DNA of 64,000 bases from Anisodus tanguticus (lineage: Eukaryota; Streptophyta; Magnoliopsida; Solanales; Solanaceae). The stretch lies in the NCBI GenBank assembly GCA_034509755.1, contig CM067539.1, forward strand, positions 62,444,513-62,508,512, in the 5' to 3' direction. A program made the translations under genes and the position numbers. The notes beneath the pieces were generated by a model. It was not told where the DNA came from, ran no database searches, and saw only the letters and a program-made list of their open reading frames with translations. Below, piece by piece: positions 1-11,183 of the stretch (position 1 is the first letter of the stretch; each line of letters starts with the position of its first letter).

Positions 1-63
1 AATTCATTAACAGGTAACCTATAAACAATAAACCAGTACATAAAAGACCAAAAATATACATAC

Positions 64-352
64 CCAAGTGACCACTTTTAGCAGCAACATGGAAGACATC
101 AAGATCAGCTTTAGACCTAATCATAACACTCTCCAAAACACAAAAACCAAGCAAATAACTCACTATTTCTTGGAAATTATTTGCAGAAGCAATATACAAA
201 GCAGTTTCCCCTGCATCATTCTGTAAGGATAACAAATAAGATAAATCCAACCCTTCATTCTTGATTATTATTTTAAGACACTCAAGATCACCAGATCCAA
301 CGGCTGTAAAAAATGATTGATGGGTTATCAACCTTAATGATTTTGAGTCCAT
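64..352 (-). CDS. Ankyrin-repeat protein, first exon (ITN1/ACD6-like), partial at left edge
   Basis: Reading the minus strand from an ATG at 352 gives 96 codons plus one base with no stop. The product begins MDSKSLRLITHQSFFTAV and contains two ankyrin-type helix pairs: NDAGETALYIAS near residue 45 and DLDVFHVAAKSGHLG near residue 85. The exon ends at a good splice donor (GTATGT at 63-58), so the rest of the gene lies left of the window. In this plant family an N-terminal ankyrin array is followed by a membrane-anchored PGG domain, and members act in salt, ABA or defence signalling. That role is family knowledge; the PGG part is not visible here. The exon appears intact. The start is the first ATG after an AT-rich leader and gives the usual N-terminus for the family. 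Confidence 0.8.
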
Positions 353-867
353 TTACAACCTTCAAAATTCAATCTTTTTCCAATTTTTTTCTCACTGTAT
401 ACACTAGTATACAGAGAAATTGTTATGGGGGTATTTGAGGAGAAAAAATATATAATCTTTTGAGTACAAATGAAACTATTTATGTAGATTTTGATGAATC
501 TTGGCTTTGTTGTGTAAAACAAAGTATGAGTACGATGTTAGATGTTGAAAATGGGAAAAATCAATAATTGAAGGGTATTTTAAATTCAACTATATAATGA
601 TTTTAAGGGCAGTGTGGGGACCCCTGCACTTAAAGAAAATGGTGATATGTTTATTCTTTAGGATTATAAAATTAAAGAAAAATTACGGGAATTGGCAAAT
701 ATTTAGATTGTGTTTACTTAATGTAGTTTTAATTTTACAGTTATGAAATTATAGCTACTGTATTTATGAAATGTAGCTATCATACAATATACATAACATT
801 TTAGCGTGATTTCAGATTATATAATATGGGCTAAGCTAGTATCCGCTTCATAAAGCTCTTTCGTTGA
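353..867. other. Upstream region of the ankyrin gene, no gene seen
   Basis: AT-rich sequence that should hold the promoter and 5' leader of the minus-strand ankyrin gene. No clear single TATA element, repeat or ORF could be singled out. Confidence 0.4.
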
Positions 868-869
868 TA

Positions 870-1117
870 CTCTCTCCGTTTTTTAAAGATTGTATGATTT
901 TGACTTGACACAAAGTTTTAAAAAGTAGAGAAAACTTTTGAATTTTATAGTCTTAAATTAAATATGTATTAAATGTACAAAAATGATATTTAATTTTGTG
1001 ATCTTAAACATGCAGTGTGAAAAGTTGTAATGAAAAAAATATCAAAAACGAAAAGAGACATATTTTTTTAAACCGACTAAAAAAGAAGGTAAGACAAACT
1101 TTTTGAAACGGGGAGAG
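870..1117. mobile_element. Stowaway-like MITE
   Basis: Flanked by TA dinucleotides at 868-869 and 1118-1119. The ends are inverted: CTCTCTCCGTTTTTTAAAG on the left and, reverse-complemented, CTCTCCCCGTTTCAAAAAG on the right. The CTCCCTCCGT-type ends, TA target and ~250 bp non-coding length are those of Tc1/mariner-derived Stowaway elements of Solanaceae. Confidence 0.75.
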
Positions 1118-1195
1118 TACAAACTAATACCCATTTAATACAATAGCTATGATACGTTTCATAAATACGTAAATTATAGATATGTTTCTTAATTA

Positions 1196-1445
1196 CTCTA
1201 TTTTCTCTGTTTTAATTTATGTGATACACTTTTCTTCATAGTCTGTCCTATAAAGAATGATACAATTTTTATATTTAAAAATAATTTAACTTAAAATTTT
1301 TCCTTTTACCCTTAATGAAATAATTTACAAATTACAACCACACAAATATTTATGACTCATTTTAGACCACAAGTTTTAAACGTTTTTCTTTCTTAAATTC
1401 CTTGTCTAGTTAAATTATATCACATAAATTAAAACGGAGAAATAT
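1196..1445. mobile_element. Second Stowaway-like MITE (different subfamily)
   Basis: The left end TCTCTGTTTTAATTTATGTG is matched in reverse complement by the right end (TTCTCCGTTTTAATTTATGTG). TA flanks are present. It is ~250 bp, AT-rich and non-coding. Confidence 0.65.
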
Positions 1446-1537
1446 TATTTATGAAATTTTCTCTTAAATTAATTATTTAACTTCTACTTTATACAGTACT
1501 ATTCTATTAAGTACAATTTCTGATTTCATGTTTGAGG

Positions 1538-4500
1538 TATGGCTGGCCAGTGGGACGGGATGGGATTTGGAGAGACGGTGGAGTGGGTCTGGATAGGTGG
1601 GACGGAGGGGGACGGAAAGTGGTCCCATCCCGTCCCACATCCCTCTATCAGAAGGGACGGGATTTGGCGGACGGGACGGGATTTGGGGGGACGGGAAGGG
1701 AAGGGGGATTTGGGGACTTTTAAAAACTTTTTTCTAGACACTTAATTTTTTATAAAATATATATTTAAACACTTAAATAATTGAACAAGATAGTGAAAAA
1801 ACATTCCAAGGTTAATTGCCTCTTATATTAATTAATATAAATATGATTTTTTTGTAATACAATTTCAAAAATGCAACTTTGTTTCGTAGTTTAAAAGTTG
1901 CAAATCACATAGTAAAATTGGCATTAAACCATACTTTTTCTAATTTTCTGACAATCTCTTGAGGATTTTCTATTGGAATTGGAATTTGTTGGTCAAATTG
2001 TTCAACGTCGCTTCCTGCTCCCTCAGATAAGATTTCGTTGTAATTGTAGTCGTCTTCTTCATTGATCTCTGATTGACCGCACCTTCTACGCTTCGCTCTA
2101 ATCCAATCTCTAAATAAAACTGCAATCTCCAAACTGTCTTCCGCCAATGAATGTATGTGCTCTACTATTTGAAACCTTCCAGCACAAAAAGCGCTTTCAG
2201 AAGTTGTAGATGATGCTTGAATATTCAACACATCTCGGGCCATCTTTGATAGAGTCGGAAATGTCTTTTCATTCTCCCTCCAGTATTTTAGCAAGTTTTC
2301 ACGTCCATTTTCATTAGCAATTGATGTACAACACCCTGCAAAACATAAACATCAAACTCGCTAATTTGTGAAGCACTTGAACCACTATATATTCTGTTTC
2401 GAAGGCCTTGAATACTTGAAGCAGAAACCGCATGTGTTTTTATAAGGTTGAAGTGAAGTAGAAGAAGATGGTACAGAAGCCGGTTGATTATTTGCACTTT
2501 ATTCTTGGTAATACATATACATAGTTTTGCATTGTGTTTGTATGCTAGAGATAACATCTTCTTTAGTTGGTTCTGTTTGAGGTATTTCTAGGCATTCATA
2601 AATTTTTTCAATAAGGGCATTACAACCGTATACTTTAATAGTAGGATTTAATACAACACCAATAAAAAAATAATGGGAATAGAATTATTTTTTAAAAAAA
2701 AAATTACAAACATTTTTGTAATAGCTGGAGCGTAAGTTGGCCTTTTCATATATTCATTAAATAACAAAATTATTAGAGTTATATAAAATAACATATATTA
2801 AATAGTAGGATAATAAATACCAAAAAATTTCTTAGTAGCTAGAAAAAATATCTCTAAGAATACAATAAGTTCCCAAATTTATCTCAATCATCATCTACAA
2901 GCATATTCGAAGGATTTTGATTGTGAGCGTTAAATACTAAAGTTATAGGTCTTCTATACTCGTGAGCAACAACTAATTGTTCATACAAATAATTCCACCT
3001 AGTTGCAACTTCTTCTGCAATTTTCCTATAAGGTAGTTCACAATCATGACATATTTTTTAAAACTCTTTGAGTCTTTGTATTTTATTACCTTTAAAAATA
3101 AAGTTGATAGAAAATTGTACTTTATCAAAGATATTTTTAAAAAGTTTTAGGACATCATTTACAACTAACTTATAAATATGGCATGCACATCTAACATGAA
3201 AAATATCAGAAAAAGATGGAGTCCATCGAGTTTTTAAAATGTTTACAACATAATCATTACAAGTAGCATTATCTAATGTAATAGAAGGAAGGGCAAGAGA
3301 ATAAATAGGCACTGGCATATTGACTACTTGAAATACAGACTATATAAGCAAAATGGGGAGGGAATGAGACTGGGAGTTCGATTTCATTTATGACTTTCGC
3401 CTTGCACCTTAGACTAAACAGAATGTCATAATTTTTATCAGTAATTCCATAGTATTCACTAATTTCATGAATATTTCTTGAAATAAAAATTTCAGTGTGC
3501 CTTTCATCAATATATCTATATGCTAATATACGTTTTTGCATAGACCAATTGTGATCTATCCAATGACATATAACAGTTAAATAATTATTATCATTAGTAC
3601 TATGACCTATGTTAGAAGTGATAACCACTTTGCCGATACAATGCATAACGTAAATATTGTTGATATTCATGCGCAAATTTAAAAATATCTCTTCTAATAG
3701 TTGATCTAGGAAAACCGTTAAAAGCAGAATTATATATTTCTCGAATGTAATGAATAAAACTAGGAGATGAAGGAAATGAAAAAGGCAAACCCTCCACAAC
3801 AACTAATTTTGTTAAATTTTCCCGATCTTTGTGTTTATCATATTTCGGAGCTATAACTCCCCCCGTCATCGGATTAATTCGACCATGTACAAGGTCGGGG
3901 ACACTATGTGAACCTTGTCCCGACTCAGAAGGCATTGACACACCTATTTTTTCAGCCAAATATTGGTTATACCTTGTTTTGTGATCCTTTTTCACATGTC
4001 TCATTAAACCTCATGTCCCACCTTACCTTTTTTGATTTAAAATTTATAAACTTCGCGACAAATTTTACAAATAGCTAATTGATTAGGAATGTCCCTTTCA
4101 AAAAAATTCCATGCAGGTGATTTTCATTTTCATTGTTTTTTGCCTCTTCTTATACTAGGGGAAATAGGAGGGATTCCAGTTTCATTTTCAGCCCGAGACT
4201 CAGTCTGAGCCGGAGGTGGAGCTGCACTAGTGGGTGTGTTATCTAAATTATCTTCTATTTTATTTTCTAAATCATAGTCTGATTTAGTAGTTGGAGATGC
4301 ATAATATACCTCATGAACAAATGATTGCACATTTGCATTAATATCAATATTTAAAAGTTCAGTTTCATCTACATGAGTGAAATTAGCATAATTAGGATTA
4401 CTAGAAGATGCACCCTTACCCCTGTTACCCCTACTACATCTACCATAAAAACGTTCACCTCGTTCCATTATAATTATGAAAATAAAGAATTAAAGTTAAG

Positions 4501-5060
4501 AAAATTAAGTATGATAATTAAAATTAAAAAATAATAATTTAAATAAAATAAGGAACAAGTGTACCAAACGACGATGTAACGTCAACGTGTAATCGAGGTT
4601 GAAAATTGAAACTTTGCTCGATGATCCTCAAGGTAGTTGCCAACTTCACTCCCAATTTTTGAACTTGATAGGAACTACCAAATAAAATATAATATTTAGT
4701 GTGCAATTTAAACTTGTAGAGAGAGAGATTAGAGAGACAATAGGAGGATTTGTGAGAAAAAATGAGGTATTTATAGTTGAGAAATAGGGTTAATGTGTAA
4801 ATATACTAACTTAGGGGTTAAAATAAATATTAAAATGGTAGGGGGGTTTATGGGGTGTTGGGGGGCCAAAATGACCGTTTGTAGCTGTTGCCAACGGTAT
4901 AATTGCAAATGGTCGTTTGTGCAACGATTACATTCTGGAAACGGGACGGGATTAGGGCGGGACTGGGATAGGCGAGACTAGCCCTAGTCCCATCCCAATT
5001 TTGAACCCGACTAGAGTCAATCTCTATCCCATAATTTACCCGACTGGATGGCCAACCCTA
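1538..5060 (-). mobile_element. hAT-superfamily DNA transposon, 3.5 kb, with 8-bp TSD
   Basis: The element is bounded by a perfect 8-bp target duplication GTTTGAGG (1530-1537 and 5061-5068). The ends are imperfect inverted repeats, TATGGCTGGCCA on the left and TAGGGTTGGCCA (reverse complement) on the right. Subterminal DNA is rich in GACGGGA/GGGACGGG motifs on both sides (1550-1710 and 4930-5040), as expected for transposase-binding subterminal repeats of hAT elements. It carries a broken transposase on the minus strand. Confidence 0.85.
1905..4468 (-). pseudogene. hAT transposase (BED finger, catalytic core, dimerisation domain), decayed
   Basis: Pieces of one transposase lie in order on the minus strand. 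An N-terminal segment starts with ATG at 4468 and ends at a stop near 4130. A BED zinc finger follows, with CxxC (AICKICRE, about 4060-4020) and an H-x4-H (MRHVKKDH, about 4004-3980). The core includes HWIDHNWSMQKRI (about 3550) and a TLDNA catalytic-site motif (about 3270) followed by HVRCACH. The C-terminal dimerisation domain (about 2290-2090) contains FPTLSKMARDVLNIQASSTT and SESAF. In-frame stops and several frameshifts separate the pieces, so the gene is not functional. The family excises and inserts hAT DNA with 8-bp TSDs, which fits the flanks. Confidence 0.85.
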
Positions 5061-5242
5061 GTTTGAGGTATAAAACAGTTGAAAATTGTTTTAATAGATT
5101 CGCTATGATCTCTGGAACAACAACTTTTTTACTTTTACTTTCTTTATTTTATTCTTTCAACTATTAAAACACTTTCAGAAGATGCTTAACTAGTTTAATA
5201 GGTTGTCAATGTTTAGTCAACGTAGAGCGTCGAATTTTAATA

Positions 5243-5695
5243 CTCCATTCATCCCATTTTATTTTAAGGTGTTTGACTTACACGAAGTTTAAAAAATAAA
5301 AAAAACTTTTAAAATTTATGATTTAAAACAATTCATAGAATTTTATGTGGCTAGAAATCATTTTATTAATGGTAAAAGGATATGTAAATAATGAATTTTG
5401 GATCTAACTCAATATAATTTGGAGGCCCAACATGGACGATCAAAGAATTGGAATGTGTCTGACTCTGATACCATGTAAAAAATGAATCTTCCACCTAACT
5501 AAACCCCAAAAGTTAGCTTGTAGGGTTAGGATTGTCCAAGTCCATATAAGGAGTTCATAATCTCATTACATTTCCGATGTGAGACTCTTAACAAGATAAA
5601 TTCAAAGTTGAATTTTTACTAAATATAAAAATGTGTCATTCTTTTTATGACTGATTAAAAATAAAAGAGTGTCATATAAATTGGGACGAATGGAG
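5243..5695. mobile_element. Stowaway-like MITE split by a TRIM fragment
   Basis: TA at 5241-5242 and 5696-5697 flank inverted ends CTCCATTCATCCCATTTT and, reverse-complemented, CTCCATTCGTCCCAATTT. The middle (about 5397-5593) does not belong to the MITE and is a TRIM piece inserted later. Confidence 0.7.
5397..5593 (-). mobile_element. TRIM-like retroelement fragment (LTR, PBS, part of internal region)
   Basis: On the minus strand an LTR starts TGTTAAGAGTCTCACATCGG at 5593 and ends ...TTTTTTACA. It is followed by TGGTATCAGAG, the primer-binding site complementary to initiator Met tRNA, and ~75 bp of internal sequence. The second LTR is missing. Copies of the same family occur at 61531-61639 and 62037-62280. 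Confidence 0.65.
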
Positions 5696-5714
5696 TATCA
5701 TTAAGTGATACAAG

Positions 5715-6357
5715 TAGGGATGACAACGGATCGAATCTGGATCCACATGTAAATTTTTTTGCCTTGCTAAGATTTTTTTTTGAACTGACAAACGATTTTT
5801 ACTTAGCTAACAGTTTACTGTGTTTCAATTTTGAAATGTTCATATGAGATATTTTGTTCGTTGTCTCATTTTGATTGTGAGCTATTAATTGAAAATGTTG
5901 GACAATGACAATAGTTATGGAAAATGCTGACTAGTATTTTCACAATGCAGAACTTGCATGTGCTTGAAATCTTCACAAATGAAGTGAATATACTTTTAAC
6001 TACTTGTCTATGGAGATGTTAGGCATTCACTAATATAACATTGATTTTATTATCGAAGTTACCTCTTTATTTTTTGGTTTTTGAGTTAATGCGGGGATAA
6101 ATTAAACTTGTTTTGAGAATTAAACTTGAAAGGATGTGCTTAGAAATTTTAAAAAAATACTTATAAAAATTACATTCTAGGTTATGAATATATTTAATAA
6201 AAACAGATCCACGGGTCGGATCTGGACCGGATACAGATCTCAAATACAAGATCCATATCCAGATCCAGATCCGTTACATTCGGGTCCAAAGTTTGAAGAT
6301 CCATATCCTATAAAACGGATCTGGATCCACTGGATCCAGGATCCACTGTCATCTCTA
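5715..6357. mobile_element. Non-autonomous hAT element (MITE) with GGATCC-rich ends, copy 1
   Basis: The ends are TAGGGATGACAACGGATC and, reverse-complemented, TAGAGATGACAGTGGATC. The flanking 8-bp TSD is GATACAAG (5707-5714) / AATACAAG (6358-6365), one mismatch. The last 170 bp is packed with GGATCC/AGATCC motifs. The interior is AT-rich with no credible ORF. The related copy at 14966-15775 lies in the opposite orientation. Confidence 0.85.
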
Positions 6358-6745
6358 AATACAAGGTGACTTAATTCTGAATTATTATAGTGAAATATTA
6401 TCAAGAAGAATATATTAACTTTGAAATAATAATAATTAATTACTTTTACTATAAAATAATTTTGTATTTTATCTTGAGAAAGAATCATAAGTAAAAAAGA
6501 AATATGAACAAAAGGCTCGAAAGAGAATATTATTAACGAAAAATAATCGTTGTGCTACACCAAGGAACCCAGATACGATCTTTATGTCACAAGTCAGGAC
6601 CTCCACGTCAAGGGAGGATGAACTATTCATAATCTTGGAGAACTTAATAGCTTTAGCCTAATTTATGTATTACTTTTAAAACATTTATTTAATATGCGTT
6701 AGTTATAATTAACTTAAAATTTTGTAAACATAAAAGAATAAAATT
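6358..6745. other. AT-rich intergenic DNA, nothing recognised
   Basis: No ORF, repeat boundary or gene signal could be supported between the hAT MITE and the TATTG array. Confidence 0.4.
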
Positions 6746-7276
6746 GAATGGTTTGTTATGTATCGTTTCAGAATGTATATATTGTATTGTATTGTATTGT
6801 ATTGTATTGTATTGTATTGTATTGTATTGTATTGTATTGTATTGTATTGTATTGTATTGTATTGTATTGTATTGTATTGTATTGTATTATATTGTATTGT
6901 ATTGTATTGTATTGTATTGTATTGTATTGTATTGTATTGTATTGTATTGTACTGTATTGTTTTAAAGAATATAATATTTAAATAAATTGTATTATTTTTC
7001 GTCCTTATATAACGTCACAAATCTACGATATGAAGAATAAGCCTACAACATTATAAAAAAAAGTAGTTACGGGTAGAGTTATAATAAAAAAGAGAGAGTA
7101 AATGGTAAAATAAAATTATGAAATAATAAGTAAAGGAAAAATGAGATAAAACAAAATAAGGTAGCGACACACCCACATGACCAAATCGACCGTTACATAA
7201 AATGAGATTTTTATCGTTATATAGCGATCGATTTAACGATATGATACAATAAAATTTAAACAACTCCATGAAAAAT
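6746..7276. mobile_element. Probable MITE carrying the TATTG array
   Basis: The left side (TTTGTTATGTATCGTTTCAG) and the reverse complement of the right side (GTTGTTTAAATTTTATTGTATCATATCG) share a weak inverted relation. A TATTG core between such ends is a form common in Solanaceae MITEs. No TSD was established, so the boundaries are approximate. Confidence 0.35.
6778..6962 (+). repeat. (TATTG)n pentanucleotide microsatellite, about 37 units
   Basis: Nearly perfect TATTG repeats with two single-base interruptions (TATTA near 6890, TACTG near 6950). Because the unit is five bases and contains no stop in any phase, all three plus-strand frames stay open; those ORFs are artefacts. Confidence 0.95.
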
Positions 7277-7284
7277 ATTATGGT

Positions 7285-7700
7285 TGTGTTCGGTATGGAG
7301 GAAAACATATTTTAATTTTTCCCCGTTCGATTGGTTAAAATTTTTTGGACAATAATTTTTTTAAGAGAATAAGTTCCTTAAAATGAGGAAAATGACTTTC
7401 TTAGTGAAAGTAGAGAAAACAAATTCCTCAAATGACATTTCACATTAATTGTGGACTCCCACCCTCCAACACACCTCATTTTCGCCACTACCACTACCGT
7501 AGCCCCCACACCTACCAAACCCCACCCCTTACCTCCATCCCAACTTTCCATAATATTTTTCTAGATTATATACAAATATTTTTAGAATATATTTTTCACT
7601 TACATATCGAACATAAGTAAGAAATCTACTTATTTTTCTGAAAAACATTTTTCAAGAAAACATTTTCCATAGAATATGAAAATGAACAATCATCCAAACA
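7285..7700. mobile_element. Possible degenerate foldback/MITE remnant
   Basis: A GGTATGGAGGAAAACAT-like left end and a right end with GAAAACATTTTCCATAG suggest a decayed inverted-repeat element. The match is weak and no TSD was found. Confidence 0.25.
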
Positions 7701-8191
7701 ATCTATAAATTTCTGATATTCAGACTTACCCACATAAACTAGAAGCAAATTTAGGATTTTTACAACATAAGTGTACCACTAAAAAAAACAAGAAAAAAAA
7801 TGCTTTAAGTGATAATTGATCCCTGGTCCTCTAGGTAACAATTCAACATTATTAAGTGCAAAATTATCCTTCTTGTAATATGAGTGCCAACAGATAATAC
7901 ATACCAATTTTAATAAATATATACATAAAATATCTAATTTTAAAAAATCACCATAGGTTCAACGTGCTCCAAATTTAATAAAATCGCCCCTGACCTAAAC
8001 ATGATTGCTATCTAACAGATAAGGTTGAGAATCCTATGAATTCCCTCCACAAACCTCGAGATATTAAGGATAGGATTTCACCCACGTTTGGAGTCAAAAG
8101 GGATCAAAGTCCTTAAATAAGACAAGATGTACAAAAGAAATTGTATAGGGCAAAATTCATATATAATAGTTGTACGAATTATGATGCGACA
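7700..8191. other. Intergenic DNA, nothing recognised
   Basis: AT-rich stretch without ORFs or repeat boundaries that I could support. Confidence 0.4.
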
Positions 8192-8744
8192 TGTAGCAAT
8201 TGATGTTGAATCAAGTTCAAGTCAGTTTGGCGCATTTTCGGTAACACTCAAAAGGTATCGGGAGAGACACAAGCAAGGTCGGTACCGGTAATAAAGAAGG
8301 CTAAGAGCCGTTTGCATCGTAACAGACGGCCGTTACTAAAGTCGGTCATACGACTTCCAACAGTCTTTTAATGACATTTATTGAGAATTTGATTGTCCAA
8401 TTATTATAACATTCACTCTCATGTATTTATGAGGGCATATTTCCTTGGGACGTTTACCCGTATAACTCATGTATAAATAGGGCACTTCATTCCATTATAA
8501 CCTATCAAATTCTAGTAATTACAGAATACTTATCGTTATTCTCTTGATTTCTGTATTTTCATACAAGTTATTGTCACTTTTCCCAGAAGTTGTCATAAGG
8601 CTCAAACTAAGCATTGCTTTATCTTGTCTGGTTTTATTCATTCTCAGTGCAATTCATCTAGAATTTCTATCTAACGTGTCACTTGAGATCCACGTGTCTT
8701 TGACCACGTATACAAATTCAACTGTACTGTTTTACGGGTAAACA
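8192..8744 (+). repeat. 5' LTR of the Tat-type gypsy element
   Basis: It begins TGTAGCAATTGATG and ends ...GGTAAACA. It contains a TATA-like TATAAATAG near 8473 and is followed at once by TTTGGCGCCCACCGTGGGGC (8746-8765), the conserved primer-binding region next to 5' LTRs of this element type. The left boundary is the first plausible TG and is approximate. Confidence 0.6.
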
Positions 8745-8847
8745 GTTTGGCGCCCACCGTGGGGCCTGGACAATTATCGTGTCACAAGCAACCTATCTGC
8801 TAATCTAATTTTTCTTCAAGTCTTTATTCTTTGTTCAGATCAGACAA

Positions 8848-10390
8848 ATGACAGAAATTGACAACGTTGGGGACAACATAAATAATCTTGGGTTGGATAG
8901 TCTTCCATTATGAGCCACGATACACGAAGACCCGATGCGTACTGACGAAGTCACTTACAGAGATTGACAAACTCAACATGGTGACATTCCCACTGACAAA
9001 ATACCCAAAGAAGCCATACAGAATCTTCGGGCGCAGAATGCTACAATGAGCGAAGAGTTGGAGCGTCTGAAGCGGTTTCAAGAGGAGTTCATGTCCAAAA
9101 ATATGGACAGTACTCCAACATGAGGATCGATTCTTCCACCAAATACACAGGGAGAAATTGGTGATGGTCAGGGTAGAACCGGTGATGATCAAGGCAGATC
9201 TGCAAATAATGGATCAAAGAGCAAAGTTCCCGAAAATGCGTTCCAGGAAAAGGTCCTGAAATTCATGAAGGACATGACAAACAAAGTTGATACCAATGCA
9301 GAGAAGGCAGGAAAATTGCCCATGAATTCCGATGCCAGTTCGGATGCAAATAAGTATATTCAATTGGCGTATAAGATAGAGGTCGCGTCTGAATTGATCT
9401 TTAAAAGGTTTAAAATGCCTTTTGTGTCCAAGTATGATGGAACTACTGACCCACAGAAGCATATCATGGCCTATACTACGACCGTGAAAGGAAATGATCT
9501 AAGAGAACACGAAATAGAATCGGTTCTGATCAAGAACTTCATTGAAACACTCGCTAAGGAAGCTCTGACATGGTATTCACAACTCCCTGAGCATTCTATT
9601 GGTTCTTTCGCCCAGCTCGCTGACATATTCATAAAGCTCATGGGGGAACTCGAAAGGTGAAAACGCGCAAGGCTGATATCTTCCGCATTGCACAAGGGGA
9701 AATATGACTCCTTAGAGATTTTGTTACCCAATTCAAAAAAGGAACAAATGCTACTACCCGCAATCCCGGATGAATGGGCTGCAGAGGCCTTCAGGAAGGG
9801 TTTGAATCATTCAAGTTCATATGTTTCACGAAAGCTGAAGGAACATCTCTTGGAATTTCAGGCTACAACTTGGGATGATGTGCACAACCGGTATGAGTCC
9901 AAGATCCACATTGATGACAATATGCTTGGAACTAAAGCCGGGAGTATCTTTGCAAATGCAGAAAAAGAGAATTCCTCAAAAAATAATTATCAACCTTATC
10001 CTCCCACTGGAACGCAATGAGGTGGACAAGGTTCCCACTCATTTGATAAATCAAATAACAAAGGAGGCTCCGGGCGAAATAAGCAAGGATTGGTGAATTC
10101 CGAGAAAAGTAATTCATCTAAGGGTGTTGGGTATCCGTAATTATTCGAGTACAATTTCAATATCGATGAAGTACAAATGGTGGATGTGTTAAGAACTCAA
10201 TTGACATCTCAACCACCGAAACCATTGCAGTCTGATTTAAGTAAAAGTAATCAACCCATATGGTGCGATTTCTATGACACTCACGAGCATAAAACTGCGG
10301 ATTGCAGACATCTACGAGAAGAGGTGACATGAATACTAAGTAGGGGCCATCTCCGAGAATATTTTAGCGAGAGAGCTCGGAATAACTATG
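8848..10390 (+). pseudogene. Gag polyprotein of the Tat-type gypsy element, broken
   Basis: Retrotransposon gag-domain sequence is readable in pieces. 9265-9660 includes FKMPFVSKYDGTTDPQKHI and EALTWYSQLPEHSIGSF. 9688-10020 includes PAIPDEWAAEAFRKGLN and TTWDDVHNRYESKI. The ATG at 8848 is in good context but its frame stops after 21 codons, and a TGA at 9658 breaks the capsid-like domain. Gag would assemble virus-like particles around the element RNA. Confidence 0.75.
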
Positions 10391-10429
10391 AGTGGGGACC
10401 ACCCGCATAAGGTAAGCCTAATCTGCCCC

Positions 10430-11000
10430 ATGTTATAAACATGATATATGATGGATCATTGATTGCCGCCACGTCTTTCACGGCAGCTAAAAAGAAGAAA
10501 ATTTCTTTGACCCAGAAAAAGAGGTTCCGGGAGATATATGATGAACATACTATCACTTTCACTGAATAAGACACTACCGATGTAATCTTTCCCCACAATG
10601 ATGCACTAGTGATCGCGATGTCTATTAAGGTGAAGAGAGTTCTAATTTATCCCGAAAGGCGGAAGCTTAGCTAACATAATTAAGCTAAAGGTTGTAGAAG
10701 AAATGAATATGCCGGACAAGATAGTTCCGGCTGCCAGAACCCTTTCAGGTTTCAACATGTCAAGTGAGACCACCAAGGGGAAGTAGACCTATTGTGGATG
10801 CAATGAGGGTTATTAAGATGACAAAATTCTACATCCTCGATGGGGACATGAGATACAATGCAATATTTGGGAGATCGTAAATACATGACATGAACGCGGT
10901 TCCATAAATATTGCATCAGTTGGTAAAATTTCCTACACCAAAAGGGAGTCAACAAATTTGAGGTAAACAACCCATTGCCAGGGAGATGTACACCATAGAT
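10430..11000 (+). pseudogene. Protease-region remnant of the gypsy element
   Basis: The pieces HVINMIYDGSLIAATSF and FPHNDALVIAMSIKVKR resemble the segment before the aspartic protease of Tat-type elements. The expected aspartate triad is not readable because of a frameshift near 10650. Downstream text around 10840-10960 still resembles the tail of this domain. Confidence 0.5.
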
Positions 11001-11183
11001 GAACCAGAGGTGGAAGCAGGCCCCAAATAGCAATTATAGGAAGTGGAGCCAGTACCAGAAGAGGTTCACCAGATTTTGACAATAGAATCAGTATCAGCCT
11101 ATCCAGATGAGGAGTTTTCATATCGGTATTAAGTACCCAGATACTTTAAGGTATCAGATGAATCATATGCCACCAAATCCATT

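Noticed and set aside
1526..1745. Overlapping ORFs on both strands rich in Gly/Trp or Pro/Ser
   Set aside because: They lie in the G-rich subterminal repeats of the hAT element; no start context or domain.
6744..6985. Three overlapping plus-strand ORFs with a YCIVL-like repeat protein
   Set aside because: They are produced by the TATTG microsatellite, which has no stop in any phase.
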